Position numbers and translations under genes: made by a program. A stretch of 64,000 bases of DNA from JANNWF01 sp052390415 (GTDB lineage: Bacteria > Pseudomonadota > Gammaproteobacteria > Xanthomonadales > Xanthomonadaceae). Positions 44,636 through 52,675 of this stretch are shown piece after piece. Where the stretch lies: assembly GCA_052390415.1 (NCBI GenBank), contig JBQTGY010000050.1, forward strand, positions 1 to 64,000, in the 5' to 3' direction. The notes under the pieces are model-generated. The model was not told where the DNA came from. It ran no database searches and saw only the letters and a program-made list of their open reading frames with translations. Position 1 is the stretch's first letter, and each line of letters begins with the position of its first letter.

Positions 44636-47416
44636 TCAACGCGTCGGCGATCCCGCCAGCATTGCCGTCACCTCGTCGGCAAATTGCCGATAGCGCGGTG
44701 CAATGTCAGGAATGCGCGCCAGCTCCTGCGCACCCAGCGCAGCTTCAGAGCGGGCGCGTTCCGGCTCGCCGAGTCGCCACTCCACCCACGCCAGCGCGTA
44801 GTGCGCCTCCACCACCGCCTCGTCGGGATACGGGGTCGCTACGCGTTCCGCGAGGCCGGCCTGTAGATCGTTGCGCGCCTGTGTCCACTCGCCGCGCACG
44901 GCGTGAATGCGCGCGCGCCCGGTCAGTGGCAGCAGTCGTGACTGCCGATGCACGTCGACCAGCGCTTGTTCGTACAAGGCAAGTGCGCTGGCATAGGCAT
45001 CCGCGGCGGCTTCGAGATGGCCGGCTTCGAACTCCAGCAAGCCGAGGCGGGACAGGGCGACGGCGATCTCGGTGTGGTCCGGGGGAGTCAAGGCGCCGAA
45101 GTCGACAATTGCTGCGCCCAGTCCCTCTCGGGCACGTTGCAGGTCGCCGCGTTGTCCGTACGCGAACGCCAGGTCGCGGTTGAACACCGCAGCGAGTCGT
45201 GGCGGTGGCGACGGCAGTTGGTCGAGCACGCGGGTTGCTTCCTCCAGCGCGTGGATCGCGGCGTCGAACTTGCCCTGTTGCGCGGACACGAAGCTGATCG
45301 AGTGCAACATGTAGGCGAGCCGTGGATGTTCAGGACCCAGCGTGCTGCGGAGCGTTTCCGCGATCTCTCGCGCCAGTGCTTCGGCTTCGGCGTAGCGGCG
45401 CATGGCTAGCTGCACTTCGACCAGTTCGTTGCGCATGATCGCGCGGCGCGAATGGGCGGGCGGAAATACGGAATCGGCGATCGCTATCGTTTCCTGCGCG
45501 GCTACCTCGGCCCGGTCGAACTGGCTCAGGTGCCGCGCGGCGCGCGCGCGGTAGGCCAGCGCGTACATGACCTCGGCGTGGCGCTCACCGAAATGGGCCC
45601 GTAGACGCGGAATCAGTGTTTCGAGTTCATCCAGCGCGCGCGCGTCCTGATCAAACTGCGCCCACGCCTGGGATGCCATGGAGCGCACCTGCAACTCGGC
45701 GCGCAGCGAACACGCGTTCCCACATTCGTTCAATGCGTCTTCGGTCTCGCTCAGACCGCGCTCCTTCTCCCGGCGCAGCATGCTCAAGTAGGACGAACGC
45801 ATCAGCACCAGCGGCAGGAAATCCCGGTTGTCGCGCGGACCTGCAGCGCGCAGCGCGTCGAGCAACTCACGTGCCTCGGCGTGACCTTCGGTCTCGACCA
45901 GCGCGGTGGCCAGCGCCAGTTGCGCCAAGGCCGCCTGCTCGGAGTCTTGCCCAAGGTCGCGCTGCGCGCGCTCCGCGGTGTCGCGCAGCAAGGCGACGCC
46001 GGGCTCGGTACGCCCCTGACCCACCAGCACGGTGCCGAGCTCCATCAGCAACTCCGCGCGCACCTGGGGATGCATGGCGGGTGTCGACTGGATCTGGGTG
46101 ATCGCCCGTTCCACCACTTCGACGACGGTGGGCGGTGCCACTCTTGGTCCACCAGGCTTGGCTGACTGAAACACCGACACAATGAAGTCGCGCACGGCGT
46201 CGGCACGCTCGGTCGCCGCGCGCGCGCGGCGCGACTCCAGCAATGCCGACGTCAACGCCAACAACAGGCTTGACAGCAGCAGCGCCGTGAGCGCGACGCT
46301 GCCGCGGTGACGGTTGACAAACTTGCGGGTGCGATACCACTTCGAAGGCGGATGTGCGCTGACTGGCTCGCCTTGCAGATGCCGATCCAGGTCGTCTGCA
46401 AGCGCACCAGCCGACGGATAGCGCCGCGCGGGCTCAACCTCCAGCGCTTGCAGGATGATGTTGTCCAGATCGCCGCGCAGTTGCCGCTGCAGAGTCAAGG
46501 CCGCGACCGGCAACGTCTGCGAGTTCGACGGCAAGTCGCCAGCACGCTGTGACGGCCGACGCAAGGTCTCCGTCGGCCGCTCACCCAGCAGCAGTTCGTG
46601 CAGAAGTACACCCAGCGCGTAGACGTCGGTCGCCGTCGTGATCGGGCCGCCGGCAAATTGCTCCGGCGCGGCGTATTCGGGTGTCAACGGCACCAGTCGC
46701 GAACGCGTGGCATGCTCGTCTTCGTCGAGTAACTTGGCGATGCCGAAGTCGAGCAACTTGGGCTCACCATCCGCCCCCACGAGGATGTTGGAGGGCTTGA
46801 TGTCGCGATGCACGATCAACGCCCGATGCGCCGCCTCAACCGCGCGGCAGACCTTTACCAGCAGCAACAGACGGTCGCGCAGGGCGGTCTGGTGCTCGCG
46901 GCAGTACTGCGTCAAGGTCACGCCGTCGACGTATTCCATGGCCAGAAACGGCATGCCATCGTCGGCGATACCGCCATCGAACAGGCGCGCGATGTTGGGA
47001 TGCGACAAGGTCGCCAGCGCCTGGCGTTCGCGGCGGAACAGTTGTTGTTCCAGGTCGGAGAACAGTCCGCGTTTGAGCAACTTGACCGCGACCTGCTGAT
47101 CGAAATCGGCCGCTTCGCGCTCGGCCAGAAAAACGGCCGCCATTCCGCCTTGGCCAATGAGCCGGCGCAGGCGAAACGCGCCGATGCTGCGCCCGACCCA
47201 TTGCACAGCGGTGTCTGCATCGACATCGGCTGCCAGCGCGGCGATCCGCTCGCCTGCAGGCCGGGCCAGCAAGTCGGTGGCGGAGTTTCCTTCCGCCACC
47301 ATCGCCAACAAGCGAGCACGCAACTGCGGGTCCGGGCAATGCTCGTCGAGCCAAGCTTCGACATCGGGTGCTGGCACGCCTGTCATTGCGTCGTAGAGCA
47401 GTCGTAGGTCGGTCAT
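44636..47416 (-). CDS. Hanks-type serine/threonine kinase with TPR domain
   Basis: 926 residues. Kinase domain at about residues 80-350: GQGGMAAVFLAE loop, VAVKLL lysine, HRDIKPSNILV catalytic loop, DFGIAK and TPEYAAPEQ. A transmembrane helix follows at about 376-397, and the C-terminal half is a periplasmic array of tetratricopeptide-like helical repeats (ALATALVETEGHAEARELLDAL and many related units). This architecture is typical of the kinases encoded next to TIGR02999-type ECF sigma factors, and such a factor starts 81 bases upstream on the same strand. The pair likely forms a signalling unit responding to an envelope ligand. Confidence 0.9.
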   Translation of the reverse strand: MTDLRLLYDAMTGVPAPDVEAWLDEHCPDPQLRARLLAMVAEGNSATDLLARPAGERIAALAADVDADTAVQWVGRSIGAFRLRRLIGQGGMAAVFLAEREAADFDQQVAVKLLKRGLFSDLEQQLFRRERQALATLSHPNIARLFDGGIADDGMPFLAMEYVDGVTLTQYCREHQTALRDRLLLLVKVCRAVEAAHRALIVHRDIKPSNILVGADGEPKLLDFGIAKLLDEDEHATRSRLVPLTPEYAAPEQFAGGPITTATDVYALGVLLHELLLGERPTETLRRPSQRAGDLPSNSQTLPVAALTLQRQLRGDLDNIILQALEVEPARRYPSAGALADDLDRHLQGEPVSAHPPSKWYRTRKFVNRHRGSVALTALLLSSLLLALTSALLESRRARAATERADAVRDFIVSVFQSAKPGGPRVAPPTVVEVVERAITQIQSTPAMHPQVRAELLMELGTVLVGQGRTEPGVALLRDTAERAQRDLGQDSEQAALAQLALATALVETEGHAEARELLDALRAAGPRDNRDFLPLVLMRSSYLSMLRREKERGLSETEDALNECGNACSLRAELQVRSMASQAWAQFDQDARALDELETLIPRLRAHFGERHAEVMYALAYRARAARHLSQFDRAEVAAQETIAIADSVFPPAHSRRAIMRNELVEVQLAMRRYAEAEALAREIAETLRSTLGPEHPRLAYMLHSISFVSAQQGKFDAAIHALEEATRVLDQLPSPPPRLAAVFNRDLAFAYGQRGDLQRAREGLGAAIVDFGALTPPDHTEIAVALSRLGLLEFEAGHLEAAADAYASALALYEQALVDVHRQSRLLPLTGRARIHAVRGEWTQARNDLQAGLAERVATPYPDEAVVEAHYALAWVEWRLGEPERARSEAALGAQELARIPDIAPRYRQFADEVTAMLAGSPTR

Positions 47417-47496
47417 CGTTATTGGAGACTAGGGGTCTGCACGCTAGGCGTCGTCACCGAGGCAATGGCGACAACGCGCAGCCACCACGACGCTGC

Positions 47497-48021
47497 TCAG
47501 CCTTGCGTCCTCAAGTACGCGCGCGCAAACGCAAGGTCGCGATCGACCGTGCGCCGCACCACCCCGAGCAACTCGGCGATACGCTCGAGCGCAACGCCAC
47601 CAAAGTAGTGCAGCTCGACCACTTGGGCCGCGCGCGCATCTTCCTGTTCGAGGCAGCGCAGGGCGTTGTCGAGCTCGAGCGCTTCACGGACATCCACGGA
47701 CGCGTGGTTGATCGAGTCCAGATCGACGTGAAGAGCGCGGCCGCCCGACTTGTCGCGCAGCCGGTGCCGCGCATGGTCGACCAGCAGATGACGCATCGCG
47801 CGCGCCGCATAAACGAAAAACTGGCGAGGGTCGCCAAAACGCGGACTGGCACCCTCGGCCATGCGCAGATACAACTCGTGCACCAATGCGGTCGGGTTGA
47901 GCGTGTCGCCCGGGCCAAGCTGGCGGCGCGCAATGCGCCGCAGGTCGTCGTACACCAACGCAAACAGCTCGCCCGTCGGCGTTCGCAACGGGTCGTCTGC
48001 TACTCCTCCAGTATTGAGCAT
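47497..48021 (-). CDS. ECF-type RNA polymerase sigma factor (TIGR02999 group)
   Basis: 174 residues. Region 2 motif (VYDDLRRIARRQL, LNPTALVHELYLRM, FVYAARAMRHLLVDHAR) and region 4 (ALRCLEQEDARAAQVVELHYFGGVALERIAELLGVVRRTVDRDLAFARAYLR) are both present. The LNPTALVHELYLRM and NRARRHLLVDHAR-like segments are specific to the ECF group found with large TPR kinases, as here. No anti-sigma factor gene is adjacent, consistent with control by the kinase. Start and length agree with the family. Confidence 0.9.
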   Translation of the reverse strand: MLNTGGVADDPLRTPTGELFALVYDDLRRIARRQLGPGDTLNPTALVHELYLRMAEGASPRFGDPRQFFVYAARAMRHLLVDHARHRLRDKSGGRALHVDLDSINHASVDVREALELDNALRCLEQEDARAAQVVELHYFGGVALERIAELLGVVRRTVDRDLAFARAYLRTQG

Positions 48022-48221
48022 GCGAATTCACCAATTCAGACCTGAGGGCTGGCAGTGTAAGGCGGCCCATCGACGGGCGGGCTGTACGACGAGCGTCAAA
48101 ACCACATCGGCGGGGGGCGTGTCGCACTTGCAACCGATATGACGCCTTGTCAGTGGTAGTGCCCGCTGCTGAGGCATGGAGGCGGTGGTTTTGAAACATT
48201 CCCAAATCCAGAGGGTTATCC

Positions 48222-49013
48222 ATGACACGCATTCGCGTCGCACTGTTCGCAATCCTGCTTTCGCTCGCAAGCATTGCGTCAGCCCAAGGGCTGCCCACGC
48301 CGCACAATCTGCGCGTCGTGCCGAGTTCCACTACAGCAGGACAGCCGGTCGTGGCGCGGTTCCTTGAACTGTGCAGTGAGGGCAACTTCGATGCGCCCAG
48401 CGTGAGCGTGCTGGGCACGGTCGTCACAGTCAGTCGGAGCTTCGATTCCGGGCCCTGCATCGGCACCCCACCACCACCACCCGATGTCGACGTTCCACTT
48501 GGTGCTTTCGGCCAGGGGAGCTATAGCCTTCGCTATAGCTTGCGGAACCGGAACAGCAACGTGACCACGATCGAGACGGTGCCGTTCCTCGTCGCCGCCG
48601 ACGCGGGTGTCTTTCCCAACTTGCGGGTAGTTCCGAACCCGGCCATCGCGGGTCAAAGCGTTGTCGCCCGCCTGACGCTCAGCTTTTGCCAGCGTCCAAT
48701 CCAGCCGGCGACCGTCGCAGTGACTGGCAACAATGTCACCCTGACTCTCGTCGCGCCTGAGCCCTGCGTCATCGGCGTCCCGCCGCCCCCGATGGACGTC
48801 AATTTTGCGTTGGGCGCGTTGCCAGCAGGCAGCTACACCCTGACCTACCTTTCCAGGTCGCCATCCGGCGCTCTGCTGTACTCGGAATCGACCCAGTTCG
48901 GCGTCGTACCCGTGATTGGCATCCCCCTTGCGTCAACGCAGGTACTGATCTTGCTCGCGGCCCTGTTGGGTGCGTTTGCGATGTGGCGTTTGGGTGGGTC
49001 AGCGAAACCTTAG
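48222..49013 (+). CDS. Secreted protein with two Ig-like repeats and IPTL-CTERM-like tail
   Basis: 263 residues. A signal peptide ends ASAQG. Two homologous ~95-residue repeats follow, each with NLRVVP, a cysteine pair and a PPPP(M/P)DV turn. The C-terminus is IPLAS followed by a hydrophobic segment (VLILLAALLGAFAMW) and a short basic end (RLGGSAK), matching the IPTL-CTERM sorting signal used with exosortase-type processing. No exosortase gene is in the window. The divergent sigma-factor/kinase operon starts 200 bases away; whether it controls this gene is an inference. Confidence 0.75.
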   Translation: MTRIRVALFAILLSLASIASAQGLPTPHNLRVVPSSTTAGQPVVARFLELCSEGNFDAPSVSVLGTVVTVSRSFDSGPCIGTPPPPPDVDVPLGAFGQGSYSLRYSLRNRNSNVTTIETVPFLVAADAGVFPNLRVVPNPAIAGQSVVARLTLSFCQRPIQPATVAVTGNNVTLTLVAPEPCVIGVPPPPMDVNFALGALPAGSYTLTYLSRSPSGALLYSESTQFGVVPVIGIPLASTQVLILLAALLGAFAMWRLGGSAKP

Positions 49014-49108
49014 AGAAACCTCGTCGGACCGCCAATCAGCCCCGGCGATAGCGCAATGGGCAGAGGTGCCGCCGCGGCGGCACCTTCCGATGCAGCCACC
49101 GTCAGCGC

Positions 49109-49672
49109 CTACGCGCGACCCGCAAACTCGCCTGTCAGCGTGCTGACCAGAATGCGCTCACCGATGGTGATGTATTCGGGAACCTGGATCTCGATGCCGG
49201 TATTCAGACGCGCCGGCTTGGGTCGCTTGGTGGCAGTCGCACCTTTCAATTCGGGTGCGGTGTCGACCACCTGCAGCTCCACGCTGGCGGGCAATTGCAA
49301 ACCGACCGCAGCGTCGTCGATGACTTGCACGAAGCAACCGGCCAGGCCTTCGGTGATGTAGCCGGAGGCATCCCCAATGGCCGCCGGGTCGAGCAGGTAT
49401 TGGGTGTAGTCCTCGTTGTCCATGAACACGAACAGCTCGCCATCCATGTAGGAGAACGTGGCCGCGCGGCGGTTGAGTTCGATCTCCTTGAGTTCATCGT
49501 CAGCGCGCTGGCTGAGGTCGAATTTGACCCCACCGGGCACGCTGTACATGGTGAAGCGGAAGGTCACATTGCCGCCGCGCGCGGTGGGCGAACTACGCTC
49601 GATGTCGCGCACTTGGTAGACAGTGCCGTTGTATTCGACAACGTTGCCTTTCTTGATGTCTGAGGCTTTCAT
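49109..49672 (-). CDS. efpL: EF-P-like translation factor EfpL (YeiP)
   Basis: 187 residues. Three EF-P-type beta domains. The loop tip reads SPTARGG, which carries the arginine at the place where EF-P has its modified lysine; this is the hallmark of EfpL/YeiP rather than EF-P. Other matches: FSYMDGELFVFMDNEDYTQY and VQVPEYI(T)IGERI at the end. It relieves ribosome stalling at polyproline and other motifs. ATG 49672 gives the standard N-terminus MKASDIKKG. Confidence 0.92.
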   Translation of the reverse strand: MKASDIKKGNVVEYNGTVYQVRDIERSSPTARGGNVTFRFTMYSVPGGVKFDLSQRADDELKEIELNRRAATFSYMDGELFVFMDNEDYTQYLLDPAAIGDASGYITEGLAGCFVQVIDDAAVGLQLPASVELQVVDTAPELKGATATKRPKPARLNTGIEIQVPEYITIGERILVSTLTGEFAGRA

Positions 49673-49778
49673 GGGTTGGGGCCGAGCTGAATTGAAAGTG
49701 GGTGCTGAAACTCGCGTGGCGCAAGAGATGCTGTCTCGCGCTCGTGGGTCCTGAAATATCGGGAAGCGTCAGGCAACC

Positions 49779-50546
49779 CTATTTGGGCTGCAAGCGCACC
49801 GCCCCATCGATGCGCAGGGTTTCGCCATTGACGTAGCGATTCTGCAAGACGAAGGCTACGGCGTCGGCAAATTCTTCCGGTTTGCCAAGGCGCGACGGGT
49901 AGGGCACTTGCGCGCAAAGTGATTCGTAAACGGCGGCGGGCATGCCATCGACCATCGGCGTGTGAAACACGCCTGGCGCGATGGTGACCACGCGCACGCC
50001 GATACGAGCAAATTCCCGCGCCAACGGCAAGGTCATTGCGACCACGCCGCCTTTCGAAGCGGAGTAGGCGGCTTGCCCGATCTGGCCTTCAAAGGCAGCA
50101 ATCGATGCGGTATTGATGATGACGCCGCGTTCCTCGTCTTCGCCCGGCGCATTGCTTTGCATCTGCTCTGCCGCGGCCTTGGCCACGTTGAAGCTGCCGA
50201 TCAGGTTGACCCGCACTGTCGTCTCAAAGCGTGCCAGCGGCATTGCACCGTCCTTGCCGAGCGCGCGGCCGGCACCGAGGATTCCCGCGCAACTGATGGC
50301 AACGTTCAAGCCGCCCATCGCCGATTTGGCCGCAATGACGCTTTGCTGCACGCCGGCTTCATCAGCGACGTCGGTCAGGTGAAAACTTGCGGCGGAACCG
50401 AGTTCTTCCAAAGCGGAGGCGGCTTTGCTGGCGTCCACATCAAACAGCGCCACACGTGCGCCTTGTGCAACCAGATGCCTAGCGACGGCCAAGCCAAGCC
50501 CTGAGGCTCCACCAGTAATGATTGCGCGCACCAAAGGGAGTTGCAT
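49779..50546 (-). CDS. SDR-family dehydrogenase, 3-hydroxyacyl-CoA type
   Basis: 255 residues. SDR motifs: GGASGLGLAVARHL, SCAGI, a catalytic Ser in INTASIAAFEG and YSASK. The layout (AIITGGASGLG, F-D-V-D for NAD specificity, TLPLAREFARIGVRVVTIAPGVF and MVDGMP) matches the HSD17B10/3-hydroxy-2-methylbutyryl-CoA dehydrogenase branch. It should act on short or branched 3-hydroxyacyl-CoA. Divergent from the acyl-CoA dehydrogenase gene at 50724, so the two are likely linked in acyl-CoA degradation. Confidence 0.88.
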   Translation of the reverse strand: MQLPLVRAIITGGASGLGLAVARHLVAQGARVALFDVDASKAASALEELGSAASFHLTDVADEAGVQQSVIAAKSAMGGLNVAISCAGILGAGRALGKDGAMPLARFETTVRVNLIGSFNVAKAAAEQMQSNAPGEDEERGVIINTASIAAFEGQIGQAAYSASKGGVVAMTLPLAREFARIGVRVVTIAPGVFHTPMVDGMPAAVYESLCAQVPYPSRLGKPEEFADAVAFVLQNRYVNGETLRIDGAVRLQPK

Positions 50547-50723
50547 GTCGTTGGGTCAGCGGGAAGGGGCGCGAATTTTAGCTGAATCTGTTAGCTGGGC
50601 GTGGCCTGCGGCGATACGCTTGCGCGGCCGACTCATCCCTGCGCGCCTTGTTTCACGTGACCCCTGCTTCTGGCCCCGATAGAATGGCGAGCTAACATTT
50701 CCAACCTTGTTGCCGGAGCCTGC

Positions 50724-51890
50724 ATGTCCTCGCTTAATCCCTATGACCTGTACGACGTGCGCGGAATGCTCACCGATGAAGAGCGCGCAGTGCAGGATTC
50801 GGTAGCTCGATTCACCGATGAACGCGTACTGCCGATCATCGGCAACTGTTTTGACGAAGGCCGATTTCCGAGCGAGTTGATTCCGGAAATCGCGGCGATG
50901 GGACTGCTGGGTTCTTCGCTGCCCGAAGAATACGGCTGCGCGGGCTTGAACGCGGTTTCCTACGGTTTGATCTGCCAGGAGTTGGAGCGTGGCGATTCGG
51001 GCATCCGCAGTTTCGTGTCCGTGCAGAGCTCGCTGTGCATGTACCCGATCTATGCCTACGGATCGGAAGAGCAGCGCCAACAGTGGTTGCCACCGATGGC
51101 CGCTGGCGAAGTGATCGGCTGCTTCGGATTGACCGAGCCGCACGGTGGTTCCGATCCGGCCAACATGAAGACCCATGCGCGCCGCGACGGCGGCGATTGG
51201 CTGATCAACGGCGCCAAGATGTGGATCACCAATGGCAATGTGGCCAAGATCGCCATTGTGTGGGCGCAGACCGAAGCCGGCATCCAGGGCTTCATCGTGC
51301 CCACCGATACGCCGGGATTCACCGCCCAAGTGGTGAAGCACAAGATGAGCCTGCGTGCTTCGGTGACGTCGGGACTGTTCTTCGACAATGTGCGCGTGCC
51401 TGACAGCGCGCGGCTGCCCAACGTGATCGGCCTCAAGGGTCCGCTGGGTTGCTTGACGCAGGCGCGCTACGGCATCACCTGGGGACCGATCGGTGCGGCC
51501 ATTGCTTGTTTGCACGAGGCGATCGAGTACTCGAAATCGCGCGTCCTGTTTGGCAAGCCCATCGCGGCCACCCAGATCGTGCAGCTCAAGCTGGCGGAAA
51601 TGTCGCGCCGTATCACCTTGGCGCAGATGTTGTGCCTGCAGCTTGGGCGCTTGAAAGACGCCGGCAAGATGCAGCCATCCCAAGTCAGCCTGGCGAAGTG
51701 GAACAACTGCCGGATGGCTCTGGATATTGCGCGCGAAGCACGCGACGTGTTGGGTGGTGCCGGAATCACCACTGAGTATTGCCCGATTCGGCACGCCCTG
51801 AATCTGGAGTCGGTGATCACCTACGAAGGCACCGAAACTGTCCATCAACTGGTGATCGGCAAGCAGTTGACCGGTATCAACGCGTTCTGA
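50724..51890 (+). CDS. gcdH: Acyl-CoA dehydrogenase, glutaryl-CoA dehydrogenase-like
   Basis: 388 residues, preceded by GGAG. FAD-dependent acyl-CoA dehydrogenase: SVQSSLCMYPIYAYGSEEQRQQWLP, FGLTEPHGGSDPANM, TSGLFFDNVRVPD and the C-terminal catalytic YEGTETVHQL with Glu. The VQSSL...PIYAYGSEEQ and YEGT blocks are typical of the glutaryl-CoA dehydrogenase branch, which decarboxylates glutaryl-CoA to crotonyl-CoA in lysine and tryptophan breakdown. The symbol is probable, not certain; an ordinary acyl-CoA dehydrogenase remains possible. Confidence 0.8.
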   Translation: MSSLNPYDLYDVRGMLTDEERAVQDSVARFTDERVLPIIGNCFDEGRFPSELIPEIAAMGLLGSSLPEEYGCAGLNAVSYGLICQELERGDSGIRSFVSVQSSLCMYPIYAYGSEEQRQQWLPPMAAGEVIGCFGLTEPHGGSDPANMKTHARRDGGDWLINGAKMWITNGNVAKIAIVWAQTEAGIQGFIVPTDTPGFTAQVVKHKMSLRASVTSGLFFDNVRVPDSARLPNVIGLKGPLGCLTQARYGITWGPIGAAIACLHEAIEYSKSRVLFGKPIAATQIVQLKLAEMSRRITLAQMLCLQLGRLKDAGKMQPSQVSLAKWNNCRMALDIAREARDVLGGAGITTEYCPIRHALNLESVITYEGTETVHQLVIGKQLTGINAF

Positions 51891-51945
51891 TTGCTGCGTC
51901 ATTTCGATTTGTCGCCCCGTGCAGGGGCGTCCGCTGGACACTTCA

Positions 51946-52497
51946 ATGATTGAATCGTTGCGGATCGAGACCGAGCGACTGATCCTGCGCCCGCCGGCAT
52001 TGGTGGACTTTGAACCATGGGTTGAGTTCATGGCCGATCCAGAGGCCGCTCGTTACATCGGCGGCCCGCAACCGCGCGCGGCCGTGTGGCGCGGATTCAT
52101 GGCGATGGCCGGCTCCTGGCAACTGACAGGCTTCGCCATGTTCTCGGTGATCGAAAAGGCCAGCGGCCGCTGGATTGGGCGCGTTGGGCCGTGGCAACCC
52201 GATGGCTGGCCGGGCACTGAAGTGGGTTGGGGTTTGATTCGCACGGCCTGGGGCCAGGGATTTGCCCGCGAGGCAGCGATAGCAAGCATTGACTGGTCTT
52301 TCGACACCCTGGGCTGGACCGATGTGATTCATACCATCGACCCGGACAACCGGCCTTCGCAAGTGCTGGCGCATCGCCTGGGGTCCAGCAATCGCGGTGC
52401 GGTACGTTTGCCTGCGCCGTTCGAAACCTTGCACGTGCATTCGTGGGGACAGACACGCGAAGTCTGGCGCGAGAACCGTCGCAAGGGAGTGGTTTGA
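51946..52497 (+). CDS. GNAT-family N-acetyltransferase (RimJ/RimL type)
   Basis: 183 residues from ATG 51946; the track-like longer start at 51919 is GTG-type and lacks a family N-terminus. Typical features: TERLILRPP at the start, an acetyl-CoA-binding Q/R-x-x-G-x-G/A region in EVGWGLIRTAWGQGFAREA and the IDPDNRPSQVLAHRLG helix. It could acetylate a ribosomal protein N-terminus, an antibiotic or a small amine; the sequence does not decide. Confidence 0.82.
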   Translation: MIESLRIETERLILRPPALVDFEPWVEFMADPEAARYIGGPQPRAAVWRGFMAMAGSWQLTGFAMFSVIEKASGRWIGRVGPWQPDGWPGTEVGWGLIRTAWGQGFAREAAIASIDWSFDTLGWTDVIHTIDPDNRPSQVLAHRLGSSNRGAVRLPAPFETLHVHSWGQTREVWRENRRKGVV

Positions 52498-52534
52498 CGG
52501 CAATGGCGCGAGCTCGGTGTCAATCAACACGAAT

Positions 52535-52598
52535 CGTCGTTCCCGCGCAGGCGGGAATCCAGTGGCACTGGATCCCCGCCTACGCGGGGATGACGAGC
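52535..52598. repeat. Dispersed palindromic repeat, family B
   Basis: Two hairpins back to back: CGTTCCCGC-GCAG-GCGGGAATCCAGTGG and CACTGGATCCCCGCC-TAC-GCGGGGATGACGAG. The two halves are themselves inverted copies joined at CCAGTGGCACTGG. Lies between the acetyltransferase and E1 genes. Confidence 0.8.
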
Positions 52599-52675
52599 GT
52601 GTAGTAAGCATCAACTTGGCGTGAGTTCTTCCTTGGCTGCGCAACCTTAACCATTACAACGAGTGATTCGCCCGC

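Noticed and set aside
48028..48270. Minus-strand extension of the sigma factor to 48466
   Set aside because: The extra N-terminal residues lack sigma-factor features; ATG 48021 gives the standard family start.
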